The position numbers and the translations under genes were made by a program. From contig CM044315.1 of assembly GCA_024291935.2 (NCBI GenBank), positions 51,682,385-51,746,384 of the forward strand: 64,000 nucleotides of DNA, in the 5' to 3' direction. The DNA is from Okapia johnstoni. Its lineage: Eukaryota; Chordata; Mammalia; Artiodactyla; Giraffidae. Below the pieces are notes generated by a model. That model searched no databases, was not told where the DNA came from, and worked only from the letters and a program-made list of their open reading frames with translations. Positions 46,591 through 58,583 of the stretch are shown here, in pieces; the first letter of the stretch is position 1; each line of letters begins with the position of its first letter.

Positions 46591-48182
46591 AAATAAAAGT
46601 CTTTTTACCAACTAAAAAATGTTTTGGGGAAAACCTGAGATAGAAGAGTATTTAAACATGGTGGGTAAATAAATAATGCATATAAAACATAAATATGTGT
46701 TATTTGGTCTGTTATGAGAAGACTGTCTTTTCAGCAAATACACTCTCATCCTTTTGTAGAAGCTGCGCTCTATATATTAACTTGATTTTGTACCACTTAC
46801 CAGTAGATGGCAGTACATATTCAATCTTAAGGAAAGAGTTTGTATAATAACAACACAGTAGCCCCTAACATTCAGGTAGTCATTGTGTGTGTGTGTGTGT
46901 GTTTTCCTATAAGTGCTCCCCAAATCCCAAGACAAAATCCAGAACTCTTATTTCTAAAATTGTCTTTATTTGGTATAGGTTCTAAATATTTACCTTATTC
47001 AACTTGGATATGAATACACATTTCTATGTCAGGGAGTCAGAAAATCATACCCTATATGATGTCAGATGAAAAAAATAAAATTAAGAGTCTATTAGATGTT
47101 TAGTTCACATTTGTGTTTTGGGTGTGTTGGGAGAGTAATTTTCTTTTAATGTAGGTAGAAAATTGAAAAAAAAAAACCTGGAACTTAAGTAAGAAGAGAT
47201 TTTTTTTGAAAGGATTATTACAGCAGAAAAAGAGTCAGTTTTAATGGTGGAGAGGGCTATTGCAGTGAGCTTTGCAAGCATTCAAAACTTAGTCTTCTAG
47301 AAAGGGTTTTTCTTTCATAGGGAAAAATAAACAAGGCTAGTAAAAACAGAATGTGGGTAAGTGGGATGGGAGTGGATCAGGGATTGTGTTACGCTGAAGC
47401 CGTCTATTCTCAGGCAGGACTCTTAGGAGGAGTTTTATGCTGGCTCAGGTCAAAGTTCAGAGGCTTGGTGGAAGGAGAGAAGCTTAACCCATCTTTGATT
47501 AACACACATTCTGTCCTGATTAATAGGTGGAGACAAGAAGTACAGCTCATCATTTGTAAGTGAAAGAGAGAGATTTTATCTGTCTTTGTCATAGGTAAAC
47601 AAGGGGAGCCTCCATTAATCTTACCTAACTCACACGGGAACAGTTGTTTCTTTACAGTAAATCACTGTCTACAATGCAAAAAGATGTTTTGTTTGTTTCA
47701 ATTATTGCTACTTTCCGGGATCACAGGATTCTGATAAAGTTCAATATTGTCATAGGTAAAAAAGTTTAAAACAGGTTTAAAAACAAAGAAGATTTATTTT
47801 GGTAGTAATTTATTCTATAAATATTTATTGGGAAGTCAAGCAATGGGTAGACGTGAGCTCTTGTCCTTAAAGAGCCATATGTTATAACTAAAAAATCTCC
47901 TCGAAGATCTTGCTGCATATCCTGTGCTGAGCATTCTATAATTATCCAGGTAATTTGAAAAAATGGCTTGATTTTTCCCTAATAATCTAGGTTAATAAGT
48001 CAAACCAAGTGCTTAATAAATGTTGGATAAATGAATGGATTCTGCAATACACATATCATTACACATTTATATATTTGGTCTGGACTAGATAGGAATTGAC
48101 CGAAAAGTTAATTTTTTTCAAAATGTTCACTCTTGCTTATGGACAAAATTTTCTAGATGTTTTCTACTGTCTAAATGTTATT
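46591..48182. other. AT-rich DNA with (GT)10 at 46884-46904; no gene
   Basis: About 47210-47760 has LTR-like text ('ggggagcctccattaatctta') that I cannot place. An L2-like phrase ends near 48030 ('gtgcttaataaatgttggataaatgaatgg'). Confidence 0.4.
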
Positions 48183-48191
48183 TTTCAGGGT

Positions 48192-48405
48192 GCGTGCATG
48201 CTAAGTCACTTCAGTCGTGTTTGACTCTTTGTGATCTTATGAACTGTAGCCTGCCAGGCTCTTCTGTCCATGGGATTCTCCAGGCAAGAATACTGGATTG
48301 GGTTGCTATGCCCTCCTCCAGGGGATCTTCTCGACTCAGGGATCTTATGTCTCCTGCATTGGCAGGTGGGTTCTTTACCACTGGTGCCATCTGGGAAGCC
48401 CTATG
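48192..48405 (-). repeat. Bov-tA SINE, antisense, with target duplication
   Basis: Complete antisense SINE from 'gcgtgcatgctaagtcacttcag' to 'ctgggaagccc'. TTTCAGGGT at 48183-48191 and 48406-48414 is a perfect 9-bp target duplication. Confidence 0.95.
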
Positions 48406-48414
48406 TTTCAGGGT

Positions 48415-49019
48415 ACATTTGCATATTTTTTGTAAGTTTACACAGTCTTAATTTTTCTAGAGGTACAATATGACTTATCATTTTCACTTTTATTCACTTA
48501 AAAACCTGGGGTTTATGGAGATAAGTTGAAAGAATGAAGGGATAGTTCAAGCCCTGTCTCTAAGATCAAAAAGAACCTTGTCCTCCATCTGCTTATGAAG
48601 GGAATATGGTTTCCAGAGGAGAATGAAGGGCTGAGAATCATCATTTATATTTAGACACTTAGTGAGTTTTTTCATGTAATAATCCTAACAAATTTTTCAG
48701 GATCAATGGGTTCTGATAAAGTTCTGCAACAAAATTTCTTTTAGATTTAAGATACTTTTCCAAGTTAAAATATTGTGGAAAAAAAACACAAAGGTAGGAG
48801 AGAGGATTTTGAGTAAATTCATTTAGTCAAAATTTGTTTTTGAATAATACTTTGTTTCAGAATAGGGCCAGGTGCTGAGAAATACATGGCTGAATAAACA
48901 GTGGTCCCTGCCCTTGAATAGTTGTCGCCTAAAGGAGTCAAGTGGTGAAGGTACCAGGATAGCATTCTGTCTGAGTGCAGGGGGAGCAACAGAGAGGCGT
49001 GGTTAATTCTTTGAAGGAG
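48415..49019. other. Unique DNA, no gene
   Basis: Includes L2-like wording near 48830-48970 ('gggccaggtgctgagaaatacatgg'). No gene. Confidence 0.4.
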
Positions 49020-49430
49020 GGAGGTGGCCATCAAGGAAGACTAGATGAGGGTGAAATGTTCTCCACAAATTTGGCTCCCTACTTCCACAGGATGCAGTTG
49101 GTGCTGGGAGAAAGGTCTCCAGCCATCCACTGCATTTTCTAGTCCTCCCTGCATTGGACTTGGTCCAATGGAAGGTGAGCAGAAGTGATGTGTGCCACAT
49201 CTAGACAGGGCTTCTCCACTATGCCCCCTGCTTCTTCTGAGTAGAAGCAGAGGACTCTGAGGCTCCAGTGGAGGATAGAGTCACTAGATGGAAGAAAACA
49301 TGGATTTCCTGAGTCAGAGTGTGGGAAAAAAATCACCTGTCAGAGAGAAATACTGTTCTGTGGGTGAAAAATAAAATAATGTTATTTTAAGCCATTGAAA
49401 TTTTGGGGTGTACTTGCTATAGCAATTATT
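49020..49430 (+). repeat. MaLR-type LTR
   Basis: 'ctccctacttccacaggatgcagttgg', 'ttggacttggtccaatggaaggtgagcagaagtgatgtgtgcc' and the 3' end 'aataatgttattttaagccattgaaattttggggtg' fit a mammalian ERVL-MaLR LTR in sense. A solitary, old copy. Confidence 0.6.
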
Positions 49431-49993
49431 ACTCTAATTACCCTAGTAGTTGCTCCTAAATTGAGTTATGACAAGTTGAATTACATAGGTCAAATAACTT
49501 TAAGTTGCAACGAACCTTGTACATCTCTCCATTTTTCATTTTATATACCTACAGAACACCCAAGGACGCATAGCTAATTCATGATGAACTTAGGTCTAGA
49601 ATCTTGGGCTTTTCTACCAAGTGTCCTTTTTTATTTTTTGTATGCCATGGAATTTTTATGTAACTCTTATGAAAATCACCTAATTTGACACTTAAATATT
49701 GACTTTAAGTCTATTTCTTTAAGTCATCTGAGAAAAACTTACAATGGTTTTTCCCATAATCACCTTCTCTATGATTTAAGTCAGTCATTTTTCACTCAAA
49801 TATCTTAATTTTAAGCCAAGATATATAATTTATTGAACAATTTCATGTTCATTTTATTTAATCAGAATCATCTTAAAATATATCTCACATCTATTGTATC
49901 TTTTCTGAAATAAGAGATTCCAGAATTGCTTTGGAGAAAGAATTCAAGGCTGGATATGAATATTATACTCAACTTAGATTTGTGGTATACTTA
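49431..49993. other. Unique DNA, no gene
   Basis: No coding frame recognised. Confidence 0.4.
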
Positions 49994-50206
49994 TTATGGG
50001 ACCTCCTTGGTGTCTGCCTGCAATGTGGGATACCTGGGTTCTATCCCTGGGTCAGGAAGATACCCTGGAGAAGGGAATGGCTACCCACTCCAGTATTCTT
50101 GCCTGGAGAATTCCATGGACAGAGGAGCCTTGCAGGCTTCAGTCCATGTGGTTGCAAAGAGTCGAGACAGGACTGAGCAACTAGCACTTTCAATTTTCAC
50201 TTTTTC
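49994..50206 (+). repeat. Bov-tA SINE with target duplication
   Basis: Sense SINE missing part of its head ('gacctccttggtgtctgcctgc'). ATACTTA at 49987-49993 and 50207-50213 is a 7-bp target duplication. Confidence 0.88.
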
Positions 50207-50329
50207 ATACTTAACATAGATGTTTCTACAAGAGCCCTGATTAACTTGCATTTCTATGAAAAATGGTTGCTAACCAAGTATCTCCAGTTCTTCCTCCATC
50301 AAGGAACATGGAAGAATTGTGCTTCATGA

Positions 50330-50625
50330 TCTCCTTATTGGTTGGTGGGGAATATGACTAGTATTATACCATGAGCTGTGAGTTGACACTACATGTGTAA
50401 CTTCCATGCCATAGCTAGTGCCAGAACTCTGCCATAGCAGTAAGCAGTGCTCACATTTTTGGCTGGCCCATCAATCTTTGTCTTTGAATGAAGGTATCAA
50501 CTGTCCCTCCTTATCCATGGTGGAACTATATTGGGAGTAACAGATAGAACTTTGTTGTTTTAGGCCTTTGAAATTTTTTGGTTATTCCTACAGCACAATC
50601 TAGCCTATCCTGACTGAAATCATAG
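50330..50625 (+). repeat. MaLR-type LTR remnant
   Basis: Ends 'tagaactttgttgttttaggcctttgaaattttttggttattcctacagcacaatctagcctatcctgac', the typical 3' end of a MaLR-class LTR. The 5' part is unclear. Confidence 0.5.
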
Positions 50626-51386
50626 CACTTCTGACATTATGAGCATGACGTTGAACAATTCACTAAATTTCTTGGATTTCAAGTCTACGATTTGGAAATT
50701 AACTGTTACTTGGAGACCAAGTTAGATGATGGTGGGAAATAGTAGAGTAGGAGTCAGAAAGTCTGAGTTCTACTGTCTACTCTGCCACAAACTTGTATAA
50801 CTTAAGGTATCGATTTCTTCTTTCATTTATTCACAAAACACTTATTAAGCACCTATGGCGGTAAAGTACTAGAAGACAAAGATGAATAAGACATAGTTCT
50901 TGCCCTCACAGGAGCTCACAGGCAATATGGGACAAGTAGACGTAAACAAACACAGAAATATGTTGAAAGCTATAGTGGAAGTGCAGTTTCCTATGCAAAG
51001 CCTAGGGTAGACTATTGCATGACTACAGGGGAGTTAGGAAAGGTATCACAGAGAAGACATTTCAACTTCAATCTTTTCATTAGAAGAAGTAGCATTTTTA
51101 GCAGGAGAAATAAGACGTGAAAATATTTTAAATAAAAAGGCAATAACTTTTTTTTCTACATCTAACCTCTTTTTTTTCTTTTTTCCCCTGGACTGGAATA
51201 TGCAATGTTTGTCATGGTGTCCTAATGGCCCACTTTCGAAGATCCAATAATCCTTCAGACATTATATGTTTCTTAGAAAAAGAAAGTAAAAAGAAGTTAA
51301 ATGTGCTCTTTATTAAAAGATTCAGTTCTATATAAATTGTGGCCAGGGAAAATAGTACAGGCCTTTTGCACAGAGAATAAAAATTG
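50626..51386. repeat. MIR/L2-like traces, no gene
   Basis: L2-like text from about 50820 ('tttattcacaaaacacttattaagcacctatgg ... gcccTcacaggagctcacag'). Otherwise unremarkable. Confidence 0.45.
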
Positions 51387-51393
51387 CTTTAAG

Positions 51394-51613
51394 TTCAGTT
51401 CAGTCAGTCACTCAGTTGTGTCTGACTCTTTGTGACCCCATGGACTGCAGCACGCCAGGCTTCCCTGTCCATTACCAACTCCTGGAGCTTGTTCAAACTC
51501 ATGTCCATTGAGTCAGTGATGCCAGACAACCATCTGATTCTCTGTTGTCCCCTTCTCTTCCTGCCTTCAATGTTTCCCAGCATCAGGGTCTTTTCCAATG
51601 AGTTAGTTCTTCA
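51394..51613 (-). mobile_element. BovB LINE copy I (220-bp 3' end)
   Basis: Antisense BovB terminus. CTTTAAG at 51387-51393 and 51614-51620 is a 7-bp target duplication. Confidence 0.92.
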
Positions 51614-51805
51614 CTTTAAGGTGGTTTTAGATTATTATTTCTCATGTTCTTATAAAGGTCTTCTCTGGTGTGTACATGTCTCAGTAGTTACCCACCCCAA
51701 ACTACACAAGGAATTAGGAAGTGTATTGATTGAACCTCACACCAAGATAGAGATCTTAGAGAAGAGTATACATGGTGTGACAAAACGTTTCCTAGTGCAC
51801 TCCCT

Positions 51806-52080
51806 CGGAGAAGGCAATGGCACCCCACTCCAGTACTCTCGCCTGGAAAATCCCATGGATGGCAGAGCCTGGTGGGCTGCTGTCCATGGGGTTGCTAGGA
51901 GTCAGACAAGACTGAATGACTTCACTTTCACTTTTCACTTTCATGCATTGGAGAAGGAAATGGCAACGCACTCCAGTGTTGTTGCCTGGAGAATCCCAGG
52001 GACGGCGGAGCCTGGTGGGCTGTCGTCTATGGGGTCGCACAGAGTAGGACACAACTGAAGCGACTTAGCAACTTAGCAAC
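51806..52080 (+). repeat. BOV-A2-type dimeric SINE
   Basis: Two related monomers (51806-51945 and 51951-52080) joined by a short TTTCAC-rich linker. AGTGCACTCCCT at 51794-51805 and 52081-52092 is a perfect 12-bp target duplication, and the monomers keep several CpGs, so this is one of the youngest insertions here. Confidence 0.95.
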
Positions 52081-52092
52081 AGTGCACTCCCT

Positions 52093-52946
52093 GGACTCTG
52101 CTGCCGACATCTCATGGTTCTAAAGCTAGAACAACTTTAATGGCTATGGATGGATTGGAGTATCCTGGGGGAAGGAGGTAGGAATAGGATTGGGCTGAAT
52201 ACTAATCCTGGGATGCACTGAAGTATGCAGTTACTTCAGAGGGAGAGAGGAGAAAAGTCAGGATGGGAAAGCAAGTCTAGGAACAAAGGAATTAAGGATT
52301 CTTTTTCCTTGAACACAAGGAATGGTGATTCATAGCATCTAAATTTGTTTTACATTCATTTTAATTCTTCTAATTATCAACATTGCAATAAAGTTTCATA
52401 TACAGAAGACTATTTGTCTTGATTCTTGTGGAGAATTAAGGGATGGGCACATAAAGGAAGGTGTGTCTGTCCCCATATCATTTTCCATTGCAGCTGCAGA
52501 AGATTAGAGCATCCATAGAGTTAATGATGACTAGAGCTGAGAGCAGAGGGAAAGTCATATCTCTTATGACAGCAACACCAAAGGGATAACTCAGGATCAT
52601 ATATAAGACATACTCACTTTCCCCCAAATATACTAAAAAAAGGGAGGCTAACATACTGTGTTTACAATGTGAAAGTGCCTGTCATATTTGGGTAAAAGTT
52701 AATATTTCATTGTAGCTATAGCACAGGATCTATGGGATGGTAGACCAAAAACACATACATAAACCAGGAAAGGGACCTAAATCATAAGGCAGTTCATACT
52801 GAGAAGAGATAGTGGGTTCAGTGTTAGTCCTACAGGATAGCAGAAAATTATTGAGAACGTTAGTCAAGGAAAATTGTAATAAGATTTGTGTTTTGTAAAG
52901 ATTCTTCAGGAAATCTATGAAAGATGGATCAATATAAAGAGCACAT
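52093..52946. other. Unique DNA, no gene
   Basis: Nothing recognised. Confidence 0.4.
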
Positions 52947-53157
52947 GTTAAGTTGCTTTAGTCGTGTCCGACTCTTTGTGACCCTATGGACTGTAGCCCC
53001 CTACACTCCTCTGTCTATGGGATTTTCTGGGCAAGAATACTAGAGTGGGTTGCCATTTCCTTCTCCAGGGGATCTTCTCAATCCAGGGACTGAACCCGCA
53101 ACTCCTGTGGCTCCTGCATTGTAGGCAGATTCTTTACCACTGAGCCATCAGGGAGCC
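52947..53157 (-). repeat. Bov-tA SINE, antisense
   Basis: 'gttgctttagtcgtgtccgactctttgtgacc' to the head 'ttctttaccactgagccatcaggg'. Just upstream of another BovB/SINE nest. Confidence 0.92.
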
Positions 53158-53174
53158 TAATGCAGAGTCATGTA

Positions 53175-53281
53175 TTAAAGACCATACTGAAGGCTGGGCA
53201 CTGAAGAATTGATGCTTTTGAACTGTGGTGCTGGAGAAGGCTCTTGAGAGTCCCTTGGAGTGCAAGGAGATCAAGCCTGTC
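53175..53281 (+). mobile_element. BovB LINE copy J, left part
   Basis: 'gggcactgaagaattgatgcttttgaactgtgg' is the BovB C-terminal coding region. The copy is split at 53282 by a SINE and resumes at 53503. Confidence 0.9.
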
Positions 53282-53291
53282 AATCCTTAAG

Positions 53292-53502
53292 GAAGTGAAG
53301 TGAAAGTCACTCAGTCGTGTTGGCCTCTGCAACTGCATGGATTCTAGCCTGTCAGGATCCTCTGTCTATGGAATTCTCCAGACCAGAATACTGGAGTGGG
53401 TAGTTGTTCCCTTCTCCAGGGGATCTTCCCAACCCAGGGAATCGAAACCAGGACTCCCGCATTGCAGGCAGATTCTTTACTGTCTGAGCCACCAGGAAGC
53501 CC
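53292..53502 (-). repeat. Bov-tA SINE nested in BovB J
   Basis: Antisense SINE. AATCCTTAAG at 53282-53291 and 53503-53512 is a perfect 10-bp target duplication made of BovB sequence. Confidence 0.94.
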
Positions 53503-53512
53503 AATCCTTAAG

Positions 53513-53810
53513 AAAATCAACCCTGAACATGCATTGAAAGTACTGATGCTGAAGTTGAAATTCCAATACTTTTGTCACCTGATGCAAAGAGCTGACTCAT
53601 TGGAAAAGACCCTGATGATGGGAAAAATTGAAGGCAGGAGGAGAAGGGGATGACAGAGGATAAGATGGTTGGATGGCATCAGCGACTCAATGGACACCAG
53701 TTTGAGCAAACTGCAGAAGACAGTGAAGAACAGGGAAGCCTGGTGTGCTGCAGTTCATGGGGTCACAAAGAGATGGGCATGACCAAGTGACTGAACAACA
53801 ACAACAATAC
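53513..53810 (+). mobile_element. BovB LINE copy J, right part with (AAC)n tail
   Basis: Continues copy J to the 3' terminus, ending 'gtgactgaacaacaacaacaatac' rather than the ACTGA repeat seen in most other copies. Confidence 0.9.
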
Positions 53811-54257
53811 AGAGACAAACAGAATTTTGCTGTTGTATTTCCAGTGTATGTGTCTGATAGAAGTTGCACAGAAATAGTTGTGGCATGAAAGAATGGAGGC
53901 AGTATGAAGACCTGAAATTCTTCTGTGGCTGTGAATTAGTGAGGTGTTTAGGATATGATCACGATGGCGTGATCACTCACCTAGAGCCAGACATCCTGGA
54001 ATGTGAAGTTAAGTGGGCCTTAGAAAGCATCACTACAAACAAAGCTAGTGGAGGTAATGGAATTCCAGTTGAGCTATTTCAAATCCTGAAAGATGATGCT
54101 GTGAAAGTATTGCACTCAATATGCCAGAAAATTTGGAAAACTCAGCAGTGGCCACAGGACTGGAAAACATGTTTTCCTCCCAATCCCAAAGAAAGGCAAT
54201 GCCAAAGAATGCTCAAACTACCGCACAATTGCACTCATCTCACACAGTAGTAAAGTA

Positions 54258-54761
54258 ATGCTCAAAAGTCTCCAAGGCAGGCTTCAGCAACACGTGAACC
54301 ATGAACTTCCAGATGTTCAAACTGGTTTTAGAAAAGGCAGAGGAACCAGAGATCAAATTGCCAATATCCGCTGGATCATCGAAAAAGCAAGAGAGTTCCA
54401 GAAAAACATCTATTTCTGCTTTATTGACTATGCCAAAGCCTTTGACTGTATGGATCACAATAAACTGTGGATAATTCTGAAAGAGATGGGAATACCAGAC
54501 CACCTGACCTGCCTCTTGAGAAATCTGTATGCAGGTCAGGAAGCAACAATTAGAACTGGACATGGAACAACAGACTGGTTCCAAATAGGAAAAGGAGTAC
54601 ACCAAGGCTGTATATTGTCACCCTGCTTATTTAACTTATATGCAGAGTCCATCATGAGAAATACTGGGCTGGAGGAAGCACAAGCTGGAATCAAGATTGC
54701 CGGGAGAAATATCAATAACCTCAGATATGCAGATGACACCATCCTTATGGCAGAAAGTTAA
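54258..54761 (+). pseudogene. BovB RT core ORF remnant in copy K
   Basis: 167 open codons with FRKGRGTRDQIANIRWIIEKA-type palm entry, FIDYAKAFDCMDHNKLW and LRYADDTILMAES (YADD at 54726-54737). A GAA-to-TAA stop follows at 54759. A shift near 54235 separates it from the upstream 54000-54220 coding sense. Sense resumes at about 54780 in the same frame family and stays open to 55127. Confidence 0.85.
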
Positions 54762-54779
54762 GAGAAACTAAAAAGCCTC

Positions 54780-55127
54780 TTGATGAAAGTGAGAGAGGAG
54801 AGTGAAAATGTTGGCTTAAAGCTCAACATTCAGAAAACTAAGATCATGGCATCTTGTCCCATCACTTCATGGGAAATGGATGGGGAAACAGTGGAAACAG
54901 TGTCAGACTTTATTTTTTTGGGCTCCAAAATCACTGCAGATGGTGATTGCAGCCATGAAATTAAAAGACGGGTATTCCTTGAAAGGAAAGTTATGACCAA
55001 CCTAGATAGCATATTGAAAAGCGGAGACATTATGTTGCCAACAAAGGTCCATCTAGTCAAGGCAATGGGTTTTCCAGTAGTCATGTATGGATGTGAGAGT
55101 TGGACTGTGAAGAAAGCTGAGCACTGA
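54780..55127 (+). pseudogene. BovB C-terminal region ORF remnant in copy K
   Basis: 115 open codons after the YADD-proximal stop, with GLKLNIQKTKIMAS, SDFIFLGSKITADGDCSHEIKRR and YGCESWTVKKAEH. CGA-to-TGA at 55125 closes it. This segment encodes the RT thumb-side region of unknown detailed function. Confidence 0.8.
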
Positions 55128-55654
55128 AGAATTGATGCTTTTGAACTGTGGTGTTGGAGAAGACTCTTGAGAGTCCCTTGGACTGCAAGGAGATCCAACC
55201 AGTCCATCCTAAAGGAGATCATTCCTGGGTGTTCATTGGAAGCACTGATATTGAAGCTGAAACTCCAATGCTTTGGCCACCTCACGCGAAGAGTTGACTC
55301 ATTGGAAAAGACCCTAGTGCTGGGAAGGATTGGGGGCAGGAGGAGAAGGGGATGACAGAGGATGAGATGGCTGGATGGCATCACCGACTCGATGGACATG
55401 AGTTTGGGTAAACTCCGGGAGTTCGTGATGGACAGGGAGGCCTGACATGCTGCAATTCATGGGGTTGCAAACAGTTGGACACAACTGAGCGACTGAACTG
55501 ACTTAGGATATGAAAATAAAGAGCACATGGATCACTAATTGGGTATGGGGTGACAATGACCCAGATTTCTGGCTTGGCTGATTTCTGACAGCTTTAACCA
55601 AAAAAGGGAAATTATGGAAAATAATTTTGCCTAATTTGAGCTTAACTTTGCCTG

Positions 55655-55793
55655 TTGTTGTTGTTCAGTTGCTAAGTCATATCTAACTCTTTGTCACCTC
55701 CTGTACTCTAGTCTGCCAGGCTCCTCTGTCCTCCACTATGTCCCAGAGTTTGCTCAGATTTATGTCCATTGAGTCAGTGATGCTATTTAACCT
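55655..55793 (-). mobile_element. BovB 3'-end fragment, (AAC)n-tail type
   Basis: Starts 'gttgttgttgttcagttgctaagtc' and matches about 140 bp of the BovB terminus in antisense, diverged. TTGCCT flanks it on both sides, which is too short to rely on. Confidence 0.8.
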
Positions 55794-55796
55794 TCG

Positions 55797-56699
55797 TTGC
55801 CTAATAGGGCTCAAGTCCGTTATTTTTTTTAAATAAGGGAGACAAAATAGAAAGTCTCTAAGTTGTCACATTGCTCCAACAGTTAATGATTTGATGATTC
55901 TAAAACATTTAATAAAAGAAAATAAAGTACTATGAAAAAAGCTACTATTAGTAGAAATATTGGCTCCCAACAATTCACTATTTTACCAGGAGTTCAGTTA
56001 TTGATGAATGAAGATGACTACTTGCAGGCTCTTGCTTGACCTTTGCTTTTTTAACAGTTTAATTGTCTTGCCGATTGTTTGTTTCTTTTCAGAGAGCATC
56101 ATACACCTTACATTTCTGCTTAAACTTATGAACTGTGATATTGGTCCATTTTGTTCATTTTTGACATATAATATCTTTCTTTATACTCTCCTTTAAAAAA
56201 ATCACTAAGTGCACATCTGCATTTTGATCCTGATTTTCTATCTACTTTTTGTTAACTTTGAATTTCTTATCTGCTCTTAAGATAGTAACAATCCTACTTG
56301 GCTTGGAACTGTCTGAAAATGCAGTGGTTTTACTCACAAATATATCCTTGAAATCATTTATAGAGATAAATGCTTATCAATTCCATAACAACAGTAAACA
56401 GTCAGAATAAAATACCAATAATTTAAAATGCCATTCACAGTAACAAATAATGTAAAGCATGTAGAAATAGCTCTAATAAGAAATGAATGAAAGCACGCTT
56501 GAATGGATGAGTATACCATATTTCTGGATGATAAGTCTGAATATACTGTTATGATATTAGCTTGTCTAAACTTATATTGTAGGTTTAATATAATTAAAAT
56601 AAATCTCAAATTAGAATCTTTTTACCTTGACAAAAATATTTTAAAATTCTTGCAAAACAATGCTCAGAAATAAATAACACAGAAGAAAAAGTAGAACTT
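55797..56699. other. Unique AT-rich DNA, no gene
   Basis: No coding frame can be supported. Confidence 0.4.
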
Positions 56700-56814
56700 A
56701 TAATATCTTTATAGATTATATTACATTTAAAGTTATAAATTAATGACTGTATTTCCATGTGCTGTACACTATATGTGCTTATGTATTTTATGCATAATAG
56801 TTTATGTCTGGAAA
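56700..56814 (-). mobile_element. L1 3' UTR, antisense, left of SINE
   Basis: 'ttaatgactgtatttccatgtgctgtacactatatg' and 'gtattttatgcataatagttt' match the L1MA-type 3' UTR in antisense. It continues beyond the SINE at 56942. Confidence 0.7.
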
Positions 56815-56941
56815 GATACTCTGGAGAAGGGAATGGCAACCCACTCCAGTATTCTTGCCTGGAAAATTCCATGGACAGAGGAGCCTGGCAGGCTACATTC
56901 CATGGGGTCACAAAGAGTTGGACATGACTGAGTGACTAAAC
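56815..56941 (+). repeat. Bov-tA SINE, 5'-truncated
   Basis: Body from 'ctggagaagggaatggcaaccc' to 'gagtgactaaaccaccaccat'. The tRNA-like head is missing. Inserted in L1. Confidence 0.9.
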
Positions 56942-58123
56942 CACCACCATCTTGCCCCTTGCCATCCCCTCTCCCCCTGGTAACCCACTAGTTTGTCCTC
57001 TATGTTTGCAGGTCTGTTTCTGTCTTGTTATATAGACTCATTTGTTTTATTTTTAGTTTACACATATAAATGAAAACCTAGAGTATTTTTTTAATCTGAC
57101 TTATTTCATTAACTATAATACCCTCAATCTAGGCTGTTGCAAATGGTAGAATTTCATTATTTTTATGGCTGAATGATATTCCATTGTATATGTCTATCAC
57201 ATCTTCTTTATTCATTTGTTGGTGGATACTTGGGTTGCTTCCACATCTTGGGTATTGTAAATATTACCACTATGAATATTGGGGGGGGGGCGGGTGGTGG
57301 TGGTACATATATCTTTTCAAATGAGTGTTTTCATTTTCTTCAGATATATGCCTAGCAAGGGAATTTCTGGATCATATGGAAATTCTATTTTCAGGTGTTT
57401 GAGAAACCTCCATACTGTTTTCCATAGTGGCTGAACCAATTTACATCCCCACCAATAGTGTTCCCTTTTCTCCACATCCACATCCACATTTGTTATTTGT
57501 AGACTTTTTGATGTTAGCCATTCTGACAGGTGTGAGATTATATCTCGTGGTTTTCATTTTCATTTCTCTGATAATTAGTGATATTGAGCATTTTTTCATG
57601 TACTTGTTGGCCATCAGTATATCTTCTTTGGAAAAATGTCTATTTGGGTCTTTTACCCATTTTTAAATTGGGTTAGCTTTTTAAAATATTAAATTAAGCA
57701 TTTTAATGTTAAATTGTACAAGCTGTTTATTTATTTTGGATATTAACTTCTCCTTAGTCATATCATTTGCAAGTATTTCTTCCCATTCATTAGGTTGCCC
57801 TTCTGTTCTGTTGATGGCTTCTTTTGCCGTGCAGAAGCCTTTACATTTAACTAGGTCCCATTTCTTTATTTTTGCGGTTATTATTTTGCCTTAGGTGACA
57901 GAGTGCTGAAAATAGTGATAATGTTTATATCAAAGAGTGCTGTGCCTGTATTTTCCTCCAGGAGTTTTCTATTTTCAAGTCTTACGTTTAGGTCTTTGAT
58001 TCATTTTGCATTTATTTTTGTATATGGTGTGAGGAGATGTTCTAATCTCATTCTTTTATATGTAGATGTCATATGAGTTCTGCCTTTTGCCTATTCAAGT
58101 ATCAGTGTATTGTATCTTGCCAT
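56942..58123 (-). mobile_element. L1 ORF2 C-terminus and 3' UTR, antisense
   Basis: In antisense order: 3' UTR ('ggtaacccactagtttgtcctctatg'), then ORF2 ('tgatattccattgtatatgtctatc', 'ggttgcttccacatcttgggtattg', 'ggatcatatggaaattctatttt', 'ccaccaatagtgttcccttttctccac', 'tttgcaagtatttcttcccattc'), up to about 58123. Frame broken. A G-rich run (57279-57304) replaces the usual short G run. The same L1 appears to resume at 59937. Confidence 0.9.
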
Positions 58124-58572
58124 CAAAATAACCTTTAAACTTAAGAAAAACAAATATTATAAGAGACTAGAGGAAAGGGGATCCTTTTTTATACATGGCA
58201 GAAAGCTTACTTGAATTGTGTTCTCTATTTATAAGTGATGAACTTGGATATTTAACTGAGATTTCCGAGCAAAGTATTGAAGATGAATCTTGGTTTCTTC
58301 TTCTTGCTTCTAGTAATAAGTGAGAGGAAGAAGTAAATTGAAGAAACAACTATTAATCAAAAAAGAATCAGATTTGTATGGTTTTGAAAATTTTCAGCCT
58401 ATCTAATTGTAAAAAATTAGGAGGTTCACAGTCAGAAAAGTGTACTCTGAAGAAAAGCCAAGGATCTGGTTGGACGATCTTTTGTTAGTATCCCAGAAAG
58501 AACAAAAAGTCACAGTATGCAGTCACACATAGGACTCTTTAAGGAGACTAGATGCATGACTCATGGATTCCC
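58124..58572. repeat. Sequence inserted in the antisense L1, left part
   Basis: Not L1. A segment at 58244-58332 is repeated in diverged form at 59709-59800. Possibly old MaLR-related sequence. Confidence 0.35.
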
Positions 58573-58583
58573 TTTGCCAACTT

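Larger units (their letters stand above)
53959..55502 (+). mobile_element. BovB LINE copy K, 5'-truncated, RT to 3' end
   Basis: 1.54 kb in sense from 'tcacgatggcgtgatcactcacctagagcc' to the ACTGAACTGA terminus. TTAGGATATGA at 53948-53958 and 55503-55513 is a perfect 11-bp target duplication. It holds the complete RT core but lacks the endonuclease. Confidence 0.95.
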
